The notes: a model not told the origin generated them from the sequence alone. Positions 1 through 8,369 are shown, counted from the stretch's first letter. The stretch: DNA of 64,000 nt from Niastella caeni (GCF_004834005.1 NZ_STFF01000002.1:186001-250000); one strand, 5' to 3'. Translations and numbers: made by a program.

Positions 1-493
1 GTCTTCTCAAGTACATATCAAGCAGCATTAATCCCAGCACTACATTCACCATCATAAAAATGCCGGCATAGGTACTGTTGAAGAATTTACTTACATCAAT
101 TTTATCGAAGTTGATCTTATTAAGAAAAGAACTGCCGGTACCGTCACCTGACCAGTTCACCTGTGTAATGCCGACAATTAAAAAGCAGACGATGCTGATC
201 ATAAAGAAACCAGCAATACCCCATACCACCCGTTTGTTGATATACGATTTGGCAGCAGGGGCAATATGATGTTTGCCGATCGCTTCCATTACGTTTTGGG
301 TAAACCGCATAGAAGGTTCGTCGAGCTCCAGGTGATGGGCCATGAGGTCTTGCAATTCAAGCAATTCCTGGTATTTGGTTTTCCATTCCTGGTTGGTGGC
401 AATCAGTTGTTCAATAAACAAGCGGTCTTCAGCGCTGCAAACGCCATCCATGTACTCCCACAAACGTTCTTCCATATTTTGTTGCCTGTTCAT
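1..493 (-). CDS. Putative membrane partner of the ECF sigma factor, 3'-truncated by window edge
   Basis: The frame starts at ATG 493 (MNRQQNMEERLWEYMDG) and stays open to base 1, giving about 164 residues with the C-terminus outside the window. The N-terminal 80 residues are acidic and helical, with LWEYMDGxC resembling the start of short zf-HC2-type anti-sigma domains, but no full zinc motif is visible. Two hydrophobic segments follow, at about residues 88-108 and 143-160. It lies 32 bp downstream of an ECF sigma gene on the same strand, the usual place for an anti-sigma or membrane partner. The anti-sigma role is inferred from position and topology, not from a confirmed domain. Confidence 0.6.
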   Translation of the reverse strand, partial: MNRQQNMEERLWEYMDGVCSAEDRLFIEQLIATNQEWKTKYQELLELQDLMAHHLELDEPSMRFTQNVMEAIGKHHIAPAAKSYINKRVVWGIAGFFMISIVCFLIVGITQVNWSGDGTGSSFLNKINFDKIDVSKFFNSTYAGIFMMVNVVLGLMLLDMYLRR

Positions 494-525
494 TTTTTTG
501 AATTTAAAGTTTATCAACTCGTCAA

Positions 526-1110
526 CTAACCAACCAGATCCTTCAATTCCTCAGTAAAATATTTTTCCATTTTCTCTTTCAACCGTTGACGGGCGCGGTG
601 CAGTTTCACTTTTGCGGTATTCGGATCAACCCCGATAATGCGGCCAATTTCTTCCAGGCTTTGTTCTGCCTGATAAAATAAGGTAATTATCCGGGCATCA
701 TCAACACTCAATAATTTGATCGCATCATTAATGACCTGCACTTTCGATTTCTGTTCTACCTGGTTCGCCTTGAAGGTCGAATTCTGATTGTCTGCCGCTT
801 CAAATATATGTTCATTGTCCAGCGAATGGACGGTCAGCTTTTTCCTGCGTAAAAAGGTAATGCAGGTAGTGGTTACAATGGTATACAGCCAGGTGCTGAA
901 TTTTGATTCTCCCCTGAAATCGGCCAGGCTGCGATAGACTTTTACAAATACGTCCTGGGCAATTTCCTCGGCATCTTCCCGGTTGGGGGTATAGCGCAGT
1001 GCTATGGTAAAAACGAAGTTCTGGTATCGTTTTACCAATTCGGCATACAGCGCCTGTTCGCCGCGCAGCACCCTGTTTATGATCTCATTATCACCCGGTC
1101 CGGTTTGCAT
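526..1110 (-). CDS. ECF-family RNA polymerase sigma factor
   Basis: A 194-residue sigma-70 family protein of ECF size. Region 2 spans about residues 22-90 and includes the core-binding helix DAEEIAQDVFVKVYR followed by the FSTWLYTI segment used in -10 recognition. Region 4 spans about 126-178 with the helix-turn-helix SLEEIGRIIGVDPNTAKVKL. There is no region 1.1 or 3. It redirects RNA polymerase to a regulon that cannot be read from this window. The next gene downstream (493-1) is a membrane protein that could restrain it. The start at 1110 gives the normal family N-terminus. Confidence 0.93.
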   Translation of the reverse strand: MQTGPGDNEIINRVLRGEQALYAELVKRYQNFVFTIALRYTPNREDAEEIAQDVFVKVYRSLADFRGESKFSTWLYTIVTTTCITFLRRKKLTVHSLDNEHIFEAADNQNSTFKANQVEQKSKVQVINDAIKLLSVDDARIITLFYQAEQSLEEIGRIIGVDPNTAKVKLHRARQRLKEKMEKYFTEELKDLVG

Positions 1111-1528
1111 TATATATTGGTATGACGATGGTAGAAGGCATCAGGTTACAGAAAAAGAATAAGGTTTACCGGTTATAAGGTAAAAACATGGCTATACTTA
1201 TTTTGACTATCTAATAAATTGCTTTTGCAGGTATAAACCTGTAAATAAATATGCATTAGCCATTCCAGCCCCGTGCCGTAATTCAATGCGCCTGATTATC
1301 AGTTGCTTAATTAAGGTAATTATTACACGAGTGTCCGGTTTTGATACTTACCTGTTCATTTATGAAATAATTTGACCCCGAATGCTGTAACCTGTCCGCT
1401 GAAGCCGTAGTCATATTGAATGTACCGGTACTTTGTAAAATTGTTCAACGCTGTAATCGGGAAAGGCAATGATCGTCCGATACGGTAAACATGTTCATAA
1501 TTCGTAAACAATAATAAACTTATATAGT
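1111..1528. other. Intergenic region, 418 bp, divergent promoters expected
   Basis: The gap lies between the divergent sigma-factor gene and the membrane protein at 1529, so it must carry promoters in both directions. No TAnnTTTG box that I trust is visible; TACTTTG near 1431-1437 is one base short of the consensus. No ORF with a plausible product, no repeat array and no RNA gene is apparent. Confidence 0.5.
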
Positions 1529-1891
1529 ATGCCCGGAACTGAAATGTTAGTAGCTATAATTATCCCCCTTGCCTTTTTTGCGTTGATCTTTGGCATTGTG
1601 TATTTGCAAAAGCGCGAAAACCTGGCAATGCTGGAAAAAGGCCTGAACCCCAAAGAGAAGGTCAACCGGCCTGCTCCTTATGCCAATTTGAAATGGGGAT
1701 TGTTGTTGTTTGGCGCAGGTGTTGGGTTGGCATTGTCTTATTTAATTACCCAATACGTATTGCATGATTATGAAAATCCGGCGCTGTGGTTTGCATTTAT
1801 CGCCATGGGCGGTGGGGCTGGTTTAATTGCTTCTTACCGCGTTGAAAAGAAAGAATTGTTGGATAGGTATCCAAATCCGCTGGCTCCGTAA
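1529..1891 (+). CDS. Small DUF6249-like membrane protein
   Basis: 120 residues with three predicted membrane helices: about 6-26, 54-76 and 84-102. A basic loop KRENLAMLEKGLNPKEKVN lies between the first two. The pattern (N-terminal helix, LAMLEKGL loop, two further helices) matches small inner-membrane proteins common in Bacteroidota and labelled DUF6249; I assign the family from memory of that pattern. Function is unknown. Genes of this type often sit near ECF sigma factors, as here. A strong bidirectional terminator follows at 1926-1970. Confidence 0.6.
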   Translation: MPGTEMLVAIIIPLAFFALIFGIVYLQKRENLAMLEKGLNPKEKVNRPAPYANLKWGLLLFGAGVGLALSYLITQYVLHDYENPALWFAFIAMGGGAGLIASYRVEKKELLDRYPNPLAP

Positions 1892-1925
1892 TAAGCTGTG
1901 AGTTGAAAGCTGAAAGCCGAAAGCA

Positions 1926-1970
1926 AAAAGGCTGAAAGTAATACACTTCGCGTATTGCTTTCAGCCTTTT
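1926..1970. terminator. Bidirectional intrinsic terminator
   Basis: A 19-bp stem with one G-U-type mismatch (arms 1926-1944 and 1952-1970) encloses a 7-nt loop. The arms begin with AAAA and end with TTTT, so it works as a terminator in both directions. It sits between two convergent genes, the 1529 membrane protein and the S41 protease. Confidence 0.85.
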
Positions 1971-2005
1971 ACTGTATACCATTATCACATTAGCTAATTA
2001 TCACA

Positions 2006-3592
2006 TTACTTCTTCATTTCAGCCAATGCCTTACTGATCGCCGCATCATCGGCATTGCTTACTTCATAATAACCTTCCATGCGCCAGATCTGGCGGGCCA
2101 GCCAGGTCTTAATACGCTTCTCAATTTCCAGCTTATCGCGTTCTGGTATGTTTTGAACGTTTATTGAATTCTTCGCGGCATAATTGATCAGGTTGTTCCA
2201 GGCAGTGCGCGTGTCGTTGTAGCGACTGGCAAAATCAGCCGGGGTCTTAAACTGGTCGAAGTATGTTTTATTCTGCTGGTAATAGATATAAATGAATTTG
2301 CTGAACAGTTGGTTATCGAACAGCACATACACGTTGCTTGAGAAAGTAGCGGTGTCGAATGGAATAAAGATATCGGGGGTAATGCCGCCGCCGCCATAAA
2401 CGGTTCTGCCGCTTTTGGTTTTAAAGGCTGGTCCGTTATGCTTGGTAACGGTATCGCCGTTTACCAGTTCGCCGTTCGCAAAACGTTCGGCTAACTCCTC
2501 ATTATAGGCATCGCGGCCTTTGTTGTATGGTTTTTGAATGTTGCGGCCAAGGGGGGTATAATAACGGGCAACGGTTAAGCGCAGTGCCGAGCCGTCGGTA
2601 AGGTCGTATTGCTCCTGTACCAGGCCTTTGCCAAAGGTACGGCGACCGATAATGGTAGCGCGGTCCCAATCCTGCAGGGCGCCGGCCACTACTTCGCTGG
2701 CCGAAGCAGAGCTTTCATCAACCAACAGCACCAGTTTGCCTTTTTCAAACAAACCGGGGCGTTTGCAATGGTATTCATATTTGTCCTGCTTATTGCCCTT
2801 GGTGTATACGATCAGTTTTTCATTGTCTAAAAATTCGTCCACAATGTCGGTTGCTTCGGTCAGAATTCCGCCGCCGTTACCACGCAGATCGAATATGAGT
2901 TTCTTCATGCCTTTCTTCTCCAGGGTTTCCATGGCCTTCATAAATTCCTCGTATGTAGTGCCGGAGAATTTGTTCAGGTGTATATACCCGGTAGCAGCAT
3001 CGATCATATAAGCCGCATCAACAGAATACAATGGAATGGTGCCACGGGTAATGGCGGTTGATATTTTTTTGCCGTTGCGCAGTACGGTAACCTGTACTTT
3101 GCTGCCGCCAACGCCCCGCAGCAAATTCTTTATTTTATCGCCCGAGATGGCATGGCCTGCCACGGTGGAGTCGCCCACTTTTAAAAATTTATCGCCTACC
3201 TGTAAGCCTGCCTTATCGCTGGGCCCGTCGGAAAGCACATTGGTAACATGTACCGTATCGTCGATGATGAAGAATTCTACGCCAATGCCTTCAAAATTTC
3301 CCTGCAGGTCTTCGTTTATTTCTTCTACGTTAGAGGCGGGAATAAAAACAGAATGTGGGTCAAGGTGGGCCAGCATGGCCTGTATGGCGTCTTCGGTGAG
3401 GGTATCGGTACTTACCTTGTCAACATATTTCAAATTAACCAGGTCAACCACTTCCTGTAAAACAGAACGTTTGCCACTGTTAAAAATGCCGCGCGAGCTG
3501 GGAACGTTTTGCCGTAATGCCGAACCAATGACCATGCCTGCGATCAATACTAAGGAAAATAACAGTGGCATCCATACTTGAAGTCTTTTCAT
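2006..3592 (-). CDS. C-terminal processing peptidase, PDZ + S41 family
   Basis: 528 residues. An N-terminal hydrophobic segment (about 7-24) anchors or exports the protein to the periplasm. A PDZ domain spans about 98-180 (GIGVEF...DKAGLQVGDKFLKVGD). The S41 peptidase domain follows, with RGNGGG near 237-242 and the catalytic Ser-Lys pair at Ser297 (SASASE) and Lys322 (FGKGLVQ); their 25-residue spacing equals that of Ser430/Lys455 in E. coli Prc. Such enzymes cut periplasmic proteins from the C-terminus. The C-terminal 130 residues are the helical extension typical of Bacteroidota CtpA-like proteases. It is transcribed alone. Confidence 0.95.
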   Translation of the reverse strand: MKRLQVWMPLLFSLVLIAGMVIGSALRQNVPSSRGIFNSGKRSVLQEVVDLVNLKYVDKVSTDTLTEDAIQAMLAHLDPHSVFIPASNVEEINEDLQGNFEGIGVEFFIIDDTVHVTNVLSDGPSDKAGLQVGDKFLKVGDSTVAGHAISGDKIKNLLRGVGGSKVQVTVLRNGKKISTAITRGTIPLYSVDAAYMIDAATGYIHLNKFSGTTYEEFMKAMETLEKKGMKKLIFDLRGNGGGILTEATDIVDEFLDNEKLIVYTKGNKQDKYEYHCKRPGLFEKGKLVLLVDESSASASEVVAGALQDWDRATIIGRRTFGKGLVQEQYDLTDGSALRLTVARYYTPLGRNIQKPYNKGRDAYNEELAERFANGELVNGDTVTKHNGPAFKTKSGRTVYGGGGITPDIFIPFDTATFSSNVYVLFDNQLFSKFIYIYYQQNKTYFDQFKTPADFASRYNDTRTAWNNLINYAAKNSINVQNIPERDKLEIEKRIKTWLARQIWRMEGYYEVSNADDAAISKALAEMKK

Positions 3593-4058
3593 CTGAAATT
3601 GTATAGTTTGTTTTAATAAGGGCCGGTGAAATTACGCTGAAAGCTGAACGCTGGCCTCCGAAATACGAACTTCCCGAATTACACTGAAAGCTTCCGCGTT
3701 CAGCCTTCTGCGTTCCTTCTTCCGCCTTTGTCGTTCCGTCAGTGAATTTGCCGGAGCAGCAAAGAAACTGCACCTCATGGGATAGAAATCTATAAATTTT
3801 GGGCGAAGTTCATAATTAATTTGCAAGTAGCGTTTTTTTGTTTTGAATGGTTACAGGCCGCATTATTCCGGCACTTCAAACAAAGGAGGGGTATGGGAAG
3901 GCATTGTGAATATCAGTTGGTTGCGTTTTTATGCAAGGTATATGCCTCCCCTGCAGCATGGTTCTTTCAGCTATGCATCTTACCTTCGCAGGATGGTTAT
4001 GTGTATAAATGAGCCTGTTACAGAAGGTTTGGAATTATACGATTAAACGGTTATAAAT
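3593..4058. other. Intergenic region with an inverted word-repeat
   Basis: 466 bp between two divergent genes. It holds an inverted repeat of gctgaa/gcgttc words: GCTGAACGC at 3643-3651 pairs perfectly with GCGTTCAGC at 3696-3704, with further degenerate copies on both sides to about 3740. Open frames here, such as 3821-4012, have no recognisable product, signal or codon pattern and I do not call them genes. Confidence 0.55.
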
Positions 4059-4901
4059 ATGGCTATACTACTGGCAGATAGTGGGGCAACAAAATGTGAA
4101 TGGTGTTTGGCAGGATCGAAAGAAAGCACCAAAACGGTTTTTACTCAGGGCATCAGTCCTTATTTCTTTAATGAAGAAAAAACGATCGCCTTATTACAGC
4201 AGGAATTACTGCCTAATCTACAGGAGAATACGGTTATTGAACAAATACACTATTACGGAACCGGAATGCGCAATCCTGGCAATGTGAGCATGGTAAAGAA
4301 AGCGCTGGAAAGTGTTTTTAAGGGGGCAGAAGTTAAAGTGAACGACGATATGTTGTCTGCCGCAAGGGCCCTGAATGGCCGTAATGAAGGGTTGGCTTGT
4401 AACCTGGGCACCGGGTCTTTTGTTGTTTATTATGATGGTGAGCAGGTTAGTAAACAGGCGCCTGGAATTGGCTATATTCTGGGCGATGAGGGAAGCGGCG
4501 CTTACCTGGGGAAAAAAGTACTGCAATACTACCTATATAACACTTTTGATGAAGAACTGCGATTCAAATTTGAAAACAGGTATAATACAACTACTGTAGA
4601 CATTTTTGAGAATGTTTACCGCAAACCCCTGGCAAACCGATACTTAGCCTCTTTTTGCCTGTTTTTATCGGAGAACAGGGGGCATTATATGATTGAAAAT
4701 ATCATTGAAGACGGCTTGAATGACTTTTTCTTTACCCATTTATGCAAATTCACAGAAAGCTGGAGGTTACCTATTCACTTCGTAGGCGGCGTATCTTTTG
4801 CTTTCAGTGATATTATTAAAGAATTATGTCATTCCTACGAGTTTGAGCTGGGGAATATTTTAAAGACCCCCATGGCAGGTTTGGTGCAATACCACGTATA
4901 A
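4059..4901 (+). CDS. BadF/BadG-type N-acetylglucosamine/muramate kinase-like ATPase
   Basis: 280 residues of the ASKHA (sugar kinase/Hsp70) fold. Phosphate-1 loop is DSGATK at residues 7-12, phosphate-2 loop is LGTGS at 116-120, and LGDEGSGAYLG at 141-151 is the sugar-site motif of BadF-type N-acetylhexosamine kinases. It probably phosphorylates N-acetylglucosamine or N-acetylmuramic acid released in cell-wall turnover. The murQ gene follows 50 bp downstream, so kinase and etherase would act in sequence on MurNAc. Which amino sugar it prefers cannot be told from the sequence. Confidence 0.85.
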   Translation: MAILLADSGATKCEWCLAGSKESTKTVFTQGISPYFFNEEKTIALLQQELLPNLQENTVIEQIHYYGTGMRNPGNVSMVKKALESVFKGAEVKVNDDMLSAARALNGRNEGLACNLGTGSFVVYYDGEQVSKQAPGIGYILGDEGSGAYLGKKVLQYYLYNTFDEELRFKFENRYNTTTVDIFENVYRKPLANRYLASFCLFLSENRGHYMIENIIEDGLNDFFFTHLCKFTESWRLPIHFVGGVSFAFSDIIKELCHSYEFELGNILKTPMAGLVQYHV

Positions 4902-4951
4902 TGAAAAAGGATTTTGTGTCCAACCCGAATAAAACATTGAACAACTGAAAT

Positions 4952-5770
4952 ATGGCAGCAGATTTTACCAGGATAACAGAGCAGTCGAGCGATTACAGGC
5001 ATCTTGATCAAATGAATATTCATGAGTTGCTTACCAACATGAATAATGAGGATAAGAAGGTGCCGGTTGCAGTGGAGAAGGCCATTCCGCAGATTGAAAA
5101 ACTGGTGGCTGCTATTACTGATAATATGCTGGCGGGCGGGCGCCTCTTTTACATTGGCGCCGGAACCAGCGGCCGGTTAGGTATCCTGGATGCCAGCGAA
5201 ATTCCGCCCACTTATGGTTTACCGCAAGGGCTGGTGATCGGTATTATTGCCGGTGGTGATATTGCCATTCAGCGCCCGGTAGAACAGGCTGAAGATAGCT
5301 GGGAGCAGGGCTGGGCCGATTTAATGAAGCATGCCATTGACGAGAAGGACGTAGTAATAGGCATTGCAGCCAGCGGTACAACGCCCTATGTGATCGGCGC
5401 ATTAACCGAAGCCCGTAAAAAGGGCATCACCACCGGTTGTATTACCTGTAATGCCGGTTCGCCACTGGCCGATGCGGCCGAGTTACCGGTAGAAGTGGTG
5501 GTAGGTCCCGAATTTGTTACCGGCAGTACCCGCATGAAAAGCGGTACGGCGCAAAAGCTGGTGCTGAATATGATCTCTACCGCCGTTATGATCCAGATAG
5601 GCAGGGTAGAGGATAACAAAATGGTGAACATGCAACTCACCAATAGTAAACTGGTTGACCGCGGCACTAAAATGGTGATGGAAAAAACCGGTATCAGCAG
5701 TTACGAAAAAGCCCGCGAATTGTTGTTGAAATACGGCAGTGTTAAGAAAGCGGTTGACTCGCTTAAATAA
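4952..5770 (+). CDS. murQ: N-acetylmuramic acid 6-phosphate etherase
   Basis: 272 residues with a SIS sugar-isomerase domain. It cleaves the lactyl ether of MurNAc 6-phosphate to GlcNAc 6-phosphate and D-lactate in the cytoplasm during peptidoglycan recycling. The family signature GAGTSGRLG is at 69-77, DASE at 80-83 supplies the catalytic Glu83, and Glu114 (EQAEDS) matches the second acid of E. coli MurQ. IAASGTTPYV at 138-147 is the second phosphate-binding loop. Length is slightly below the E. coli protein because the C-terminal helical part is short. It pairs with the kinase upstream. Confidence 0.96.
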   Translation: MAADFTRITEQSSDYRHLDQMNIHELLTNMNNEDKKVPVAVEKAIPQIEKLVAAITDNMLAGGRLFYIGAGTSGRLGILDASEIPPTYGLPQGLVIGIIAGGDIAIQRPVEQAEDSWEQGWADLMKHAIDEKDVVIGIAASGTTPYVIGALTEARKKGITTGCITCNAGSPLADAAELPVEVVVGPEFVTGSTRMKSGTAQKLVLNMISTAVMIQIGRVEDNKMVNMQLTNSKLVDRGTKMVMEKTGISSYEKARELLLKYGSVKKAVDSLK

Positions 5771-5830
5771 CTTCCAGTGGATATATTAGTTTTGAATTCC
5801 TTATAAAACGAGCTGATTATTTTTTACTAT

Positions 5831-5904
5831 CAGTTGCAGGTTACAGGGCCCAGGTTCCAGTGTTTGGTACTACTTGTAACCTGTTACCATGAAACCTGTA
5901 ACAG
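5831..5904. repeat. Inverted word-repeat (CAGGTTACAG words)
   Basis: Left arm 5831-5860 (caggttacag, caggttccag) is complementary, imperfectly, to the right arm 5873-5904 (gtaacctgttacc, aacctgtaacag). It lies 60 bp after murQ and may act as a transcript-end hairpin. Related GTAACC/GGTTAC words recur at 24451-24563 and 62367-62436. Confidence 0.6.
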
Positions 5905-6029
5905 ATGCAATAAACTGCAAGATAATTTTGATAAAACGGAAGTGAGTTTTTTATTACTTCCGTCATCTTACGTTGGCAACCTCCGCAAAAAGCTGTAACT
6001 TTTAGGTACATATCATTAAACTTTTACTT

Positions 6030-7268
6030 ATGAGGTACAGTTCTACATTTATGGCAACTGGCTTGCTACTGGTTACGATGCAGTTATCTGCCCAACAAAA
6101 ACAAGGTATGGCATATGCCATAACCAGTTCTGAGAAAGGGAATTTCAATTGGACTGATGTAAAACAGATCGACTTTACAACGGGGTCCGTTACCCGTTCC
6201 ATCTTCGACTCTAAACAAACCAATTTCACAGTATACAATGCAAGAACCGGCAAAGAAATAAAACCGGTTACTACACAAAACGGCGTAACTACCAATGTTA
6301 CTATTCCGGTTGCATCTTTATCTGCCGCCTGTGCATACGATCAGCGGCATAACCGGTTATATTATGCTCCCTTGTTCATGAACCAACTCCGGTATATCGA
6401 CCTGGATGAAGCAGCGCCAAAAATCTATTATTTCGATAACGAACCGTTCATACCGGTTACAGACGTAAATAACGAAGCCAATCATATTACCCGTATGGTT
6501 ATTGGTGCAGACGGTGATGGTTATGCTTTAAGCAACGATGCCAACCACCTCATTCGCTTCACTACCGGCCGTAAACCGGTTATAACCGATCTGGGTTCTT
6601 TAAAGGATGACCTGGCCAATGAAGGCAAATCAATTCATGAAAAAACAACTTCCTGGGGAGGTGATATGATCGCCGATGCAGCCGGTAACCTGTATGTGAT
6701 CTCGGCATTTCGCCAGGTGTTCAAAGTGAATATTCAAAGCAAAGTGGCAACCTGGATAGCCGAAATACAAGGCATGCCTGCAGGCTTTACCACCAATGGT
6801 ACGGTAGTAGATAACGATGGTCAGTTAATAGTAAGCAGCGCCAATACTGCTGAAGGATATTACAAAGTAGATATGCATTCATGGCAGGCTACGCGTATCG
6901 ATATCAAAGGCACCGTGTTCAATGCCTCTGACCTGGCCAATGGTAACCTGGCTTTTGCCAGCAATAAAAATACGGTACCGTTAATAAACAGGGCCATCAT
7001 ACGTAACGAAAAAATTGCATTGTATCCCAACCCGGTTGCCACTAACCTGGTATATGTAAGTTTTAATAGTAAGGAATCCGGCCGGTACACCATTCAGTTG
7101 GTTGACCTTACAGGCAAAATAATTTCTGAAAAAATTGTAGTGGTGGGTAACGGTGGGCAGGTAATTGCGGTGAATGTTAAAAATGGATTGGCCAAAGGGC
7201 CCTATATGCTGAAAGTGTTAAGTAATAGTAAAAAAACTGTTTTTACCGATAAGCTGATAGTAGAATAA
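6030..7268 (+). CDS. Secreted protein with type IX (Por) C-terminal sorting domain
   Basis: 412 residues. Signal peptide at 1-21 ends at QLSAQQ. The body (about 22-320) is rich in short beta-strand segments with repeated 'D..G..Y..S..N.L' patterns, suggesting a beta-propeller; I recognise no enzyme motif. From about 326 to the end (IALYPNPV ... GPYMLKVLSNSKKTVFTDKLIVE) is the type A sorting domain, with YPNP, the Q/ELVDLTGK strand and the terminal KLIVE. It should be exported by Sec and then moved across the outer membrane by the type IX system. TTGG and TAACTTTT (5995-6002) upstream resemble a weak Bacteroidota promoter. Confidence 0.85.
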   Translation: MRYSSTFMATGLLLVTMQLSAQQKQGMAYAITSSEKGNFNWTDVKQIDFTTGSVTRSIFDSKQTNFTVYNARTGKEIKPVTTQNGVTTNVTIPVASLSAACAYDQRHNRLYYAPLFMNQLRYIDLDEAAPKIYYFDNEPFIPVTDVNNEANHITRMVIGADGDGYALSNDANHLIRFTTGRKPVITDLGSLKDDLANEGKSIHEKTTSWGGDMIADAAGNLYVISAFRQVFKVNIQSKVATWIAEIQGMPAGFTTNGTVVDNDGQLIVSSANTAEGYYKVDMHSWQATRIDIKGTVFNASDLANGNLAFASNKNTVPLINRAIIRNEKIALYPNPVATNLVYVSFNSKESGRYTIQLVDLTGKIISEKIVVVGNGGQVIAVNVKNGLAKGPYMLKVLSNSKKTVFTDKLIVE

Positions 7269-7300
7269 TACAATAAAAAATATTTGGAAACCGCATTGCG

Positions 7301-7329
7301 AAGGCTGTAAATTGCTTACAGCCTTTTTT
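7301..7329 (+). terminator. Intrinsic terminator
   Basis: Stem AAGGCTGTAA / TTACAGCCTT with a 5-nt loop, followed by a run of T. It lies 32 bp after the stop of the Por-domain protein. Confidence 0.85.
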
Positions 7330-7348
7330 CATTTTATAGTGCCCGAGA

Positions 7349-7471
7349 CAATAGGCAATGGGCAATAGGCAATCCTTCGAATTCGATCAGCGCCAATGGG
7401 AGGTATAAAAATTGTAAGGCTGTTTGTGATTCGGGAAACCTTGCCAATTGCAAATTGCTCATTGCATATTG
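7349..7471. repeat. Inverted word-repeat (GGCAAT words)
   Basis: Left arm 7349-7373 is three copies of caatNggcaat-like words. Right arm 7441-7471 is their reverse complement (ttgccaattgc, attgctcattgc). The spacer is about 67 nt. The same word family recurs at 19028-19112. Confidence 0.65.
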
Positions 7472-7479
7472 ATTAAACC

Positions 7480-8043
7480 ATGCATGAAATAGAACCATTT
7501 TATAATTGGCGTCACATTTATACCAGTGAGCAGGACGAGAAGTCACCGTTCTTCGGAAGGGTGTACTCTGAATTTACGTTTTCACAAACCGTTTACAACT
7601 ATTACATACACCCACAGTGGGACGATTTTGGTTCACGCACGATGTACCTGAAAATATTGCTGGCCGATTATGAAGAGAAATATGCGATCATAGAATTGAT
7701 AGGCGAATGGAATGATGCCATCGAAAATGATATCATGGAATTAAAGCGCGAGGTCATCGATCACTTCTTTTATGAAGGCATTACCAAGTTCATCTTCGTG
7801 GCCGAGAACGTCCTGAACTTTCATAGCGGCGATAAGGATTATTACCAGGAATGGTTTGAAGAAGTGACCGATGCAGAGGGCTGGATCGTGATCCTGAACA
7901 TGCCCGAACAAACGCAGTACGATTTCAAGCGCGCCCGCCTTAACCGCTACATCGACCTCATAGACCTCGACAACTGGCGGACCTACAAACCCTTCCATTT
8001 GTTCAAAAAGATAGACGAGCAAATGCAGAAAAGATTGGAATGA
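7480..8043 (+). CDS. Conserved hypothetical protein
   Basis: 187 residues, acidic and rich in Trp, Tyr and Phe, without signal peptide or membrane segment, so cytoplasmic. I recognise no domain. Recurrent features are WRHIYTSEQDEKSPFFGR near the N-terminus and the acidic FHSGDKDYYQEWFEEV stretch near 110-127. The composition and codon use match the neighbours, so it is a resident gene. It lies just upstream of the aromatic amino acid leader on the same strand, but the leader has its own promoter. Confidence 0.7.
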   Translation: MHEIEPFYNWRHIYTSEQDEKSPFFGRVYSEFTFSQTVYNYYIHPQWDDFGSRTMYLKILLADYEEKYAIIELIGEWNDAIENDIMELKREVIDHFFYEGITKFIFVAENVLNFHSGDKDYYQEWFEEVTDAEGWIVILNMPEQTQYDFKRARLNRYIDLIDLDNWRTYKPFHLFKKIDEQMQKRLE

Positions 8044-8163
8044 AAAGCAATCACACCATCGATCATTTTGGAAAGCGTTTTTTTAAAACGCTGAAATGCA
8101 GTACCAGACCGGGTTTTATGTGTAAAATAGACGTTTGAGGGCAGTAGATTTCTTTGAAAAAAG

Positions 8164-8194
8164 TTTGGTCATAACTAATTAGTTATTATTTTTG
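8164..8194 (+). promoter_or_regulatory. Promoter of the Phe/Tyr leader and pheA operon
   Basis: TTTG at 8164-8167, a 19-bp spacer, then TATTTTTG at 8187-8194. This fits the Bacteroidota sigma consensus TTTG-N19-21-TAnnTTTG exactly. The spacer contains the perfect 16-bp palindrome ATAACTAATTAGTTAT (8171-8186), a candidate operator. The leader AUG begins 5 nt after the -7 box, so transcription should start at or next to the AUG. Confidence 0.75.
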
Positions 8195-8199
8195 ACCTA

Positions 8200-8292
8200 A
8201 TGAACATAGCAAAAGCATACGGTTTCTTTTACTTTTATTTTTACTTCTACTTTACCAGTAGGCCGGGAATGCTTTTGTTGACAACAAAATAA
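8200..8292 (+). CDS. Phe/Tyr-rich leader peptide of the pheA attenuator
   Basis: A 30-codon ORF: MNIAKAYG, then FFYFYFYFYF (codons 9-18, 8224-8253), then TSRPGMLLLTTK and TAA. Six Phe and five Tyr codons in 30 are far beyond chance. It stands between a good promoter and an intrinsic terminator, directly before the Phe/Tyr biosynthesis genes. The expected role is a sensor: shortage of charged tRNA-Phe or tRNA-Tyr stalls the ribosome in the run and changes RNA folding downstream. The peptide itself need have no function. Confidence 0.88.
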   Translation: MNIAKAYGFFYFYFYFYFTSRPGMLLLTTK

Positions 8293-8348
8293 GAATAAAC
8301 AAAAAGATCAACATAAGAAGTCCCGGCAAAAAAGCCGGGACTTTTTTT
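8262..8348 (+). promoter_or_regulatory. Attenuator: antiterminator/terminator switch before pheA
   Basis: The terminator stem is AGTCCCGGC (8319-8327) with GCCGGGACT (8334-8342), loop AAAAAA, then seven or more T. Its 5' arm segment TCCCGGC (8321-8327) can instead pair perfectly with GCCGGGA at 8262-8268, inside the leader ORF eight bases after the last Phe codon. A ribosome stalled early in the Phe/Tyr run leaves 8262-8268 free and allows antitermination. A ribosome that reads to the stop at 8292 covers it and lets the terminator form. Confidence 0.85.
8319..8348 (+). terminator. Attenuator terminator upstream of pheA
   Basis: Nine-bp GC-rich stem, A6 loop and a long T tract, 61 bp before the pheA start. 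It ends transcription of the leader unless the alternative pairing with 8262-8268 forms. Confidence 0.9.
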
Positions 8349-8369
8349 ATTGCTTTTTTTAAATCTCCG

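Noticed and set aside
266..557. Plus-strand ORFs near the left edge (266-529, 342-557)
   Set aside because: They are antisense to the membrane partner gene that reads on the minus strand from 493 with coherent hydrophobic segments and codon use.
3821..4046. Short plus-strand ORFs before the sugar kinase
   Set aside because: No start context, signal, domain or composition typical of a gene; they overlap each other in two frames.
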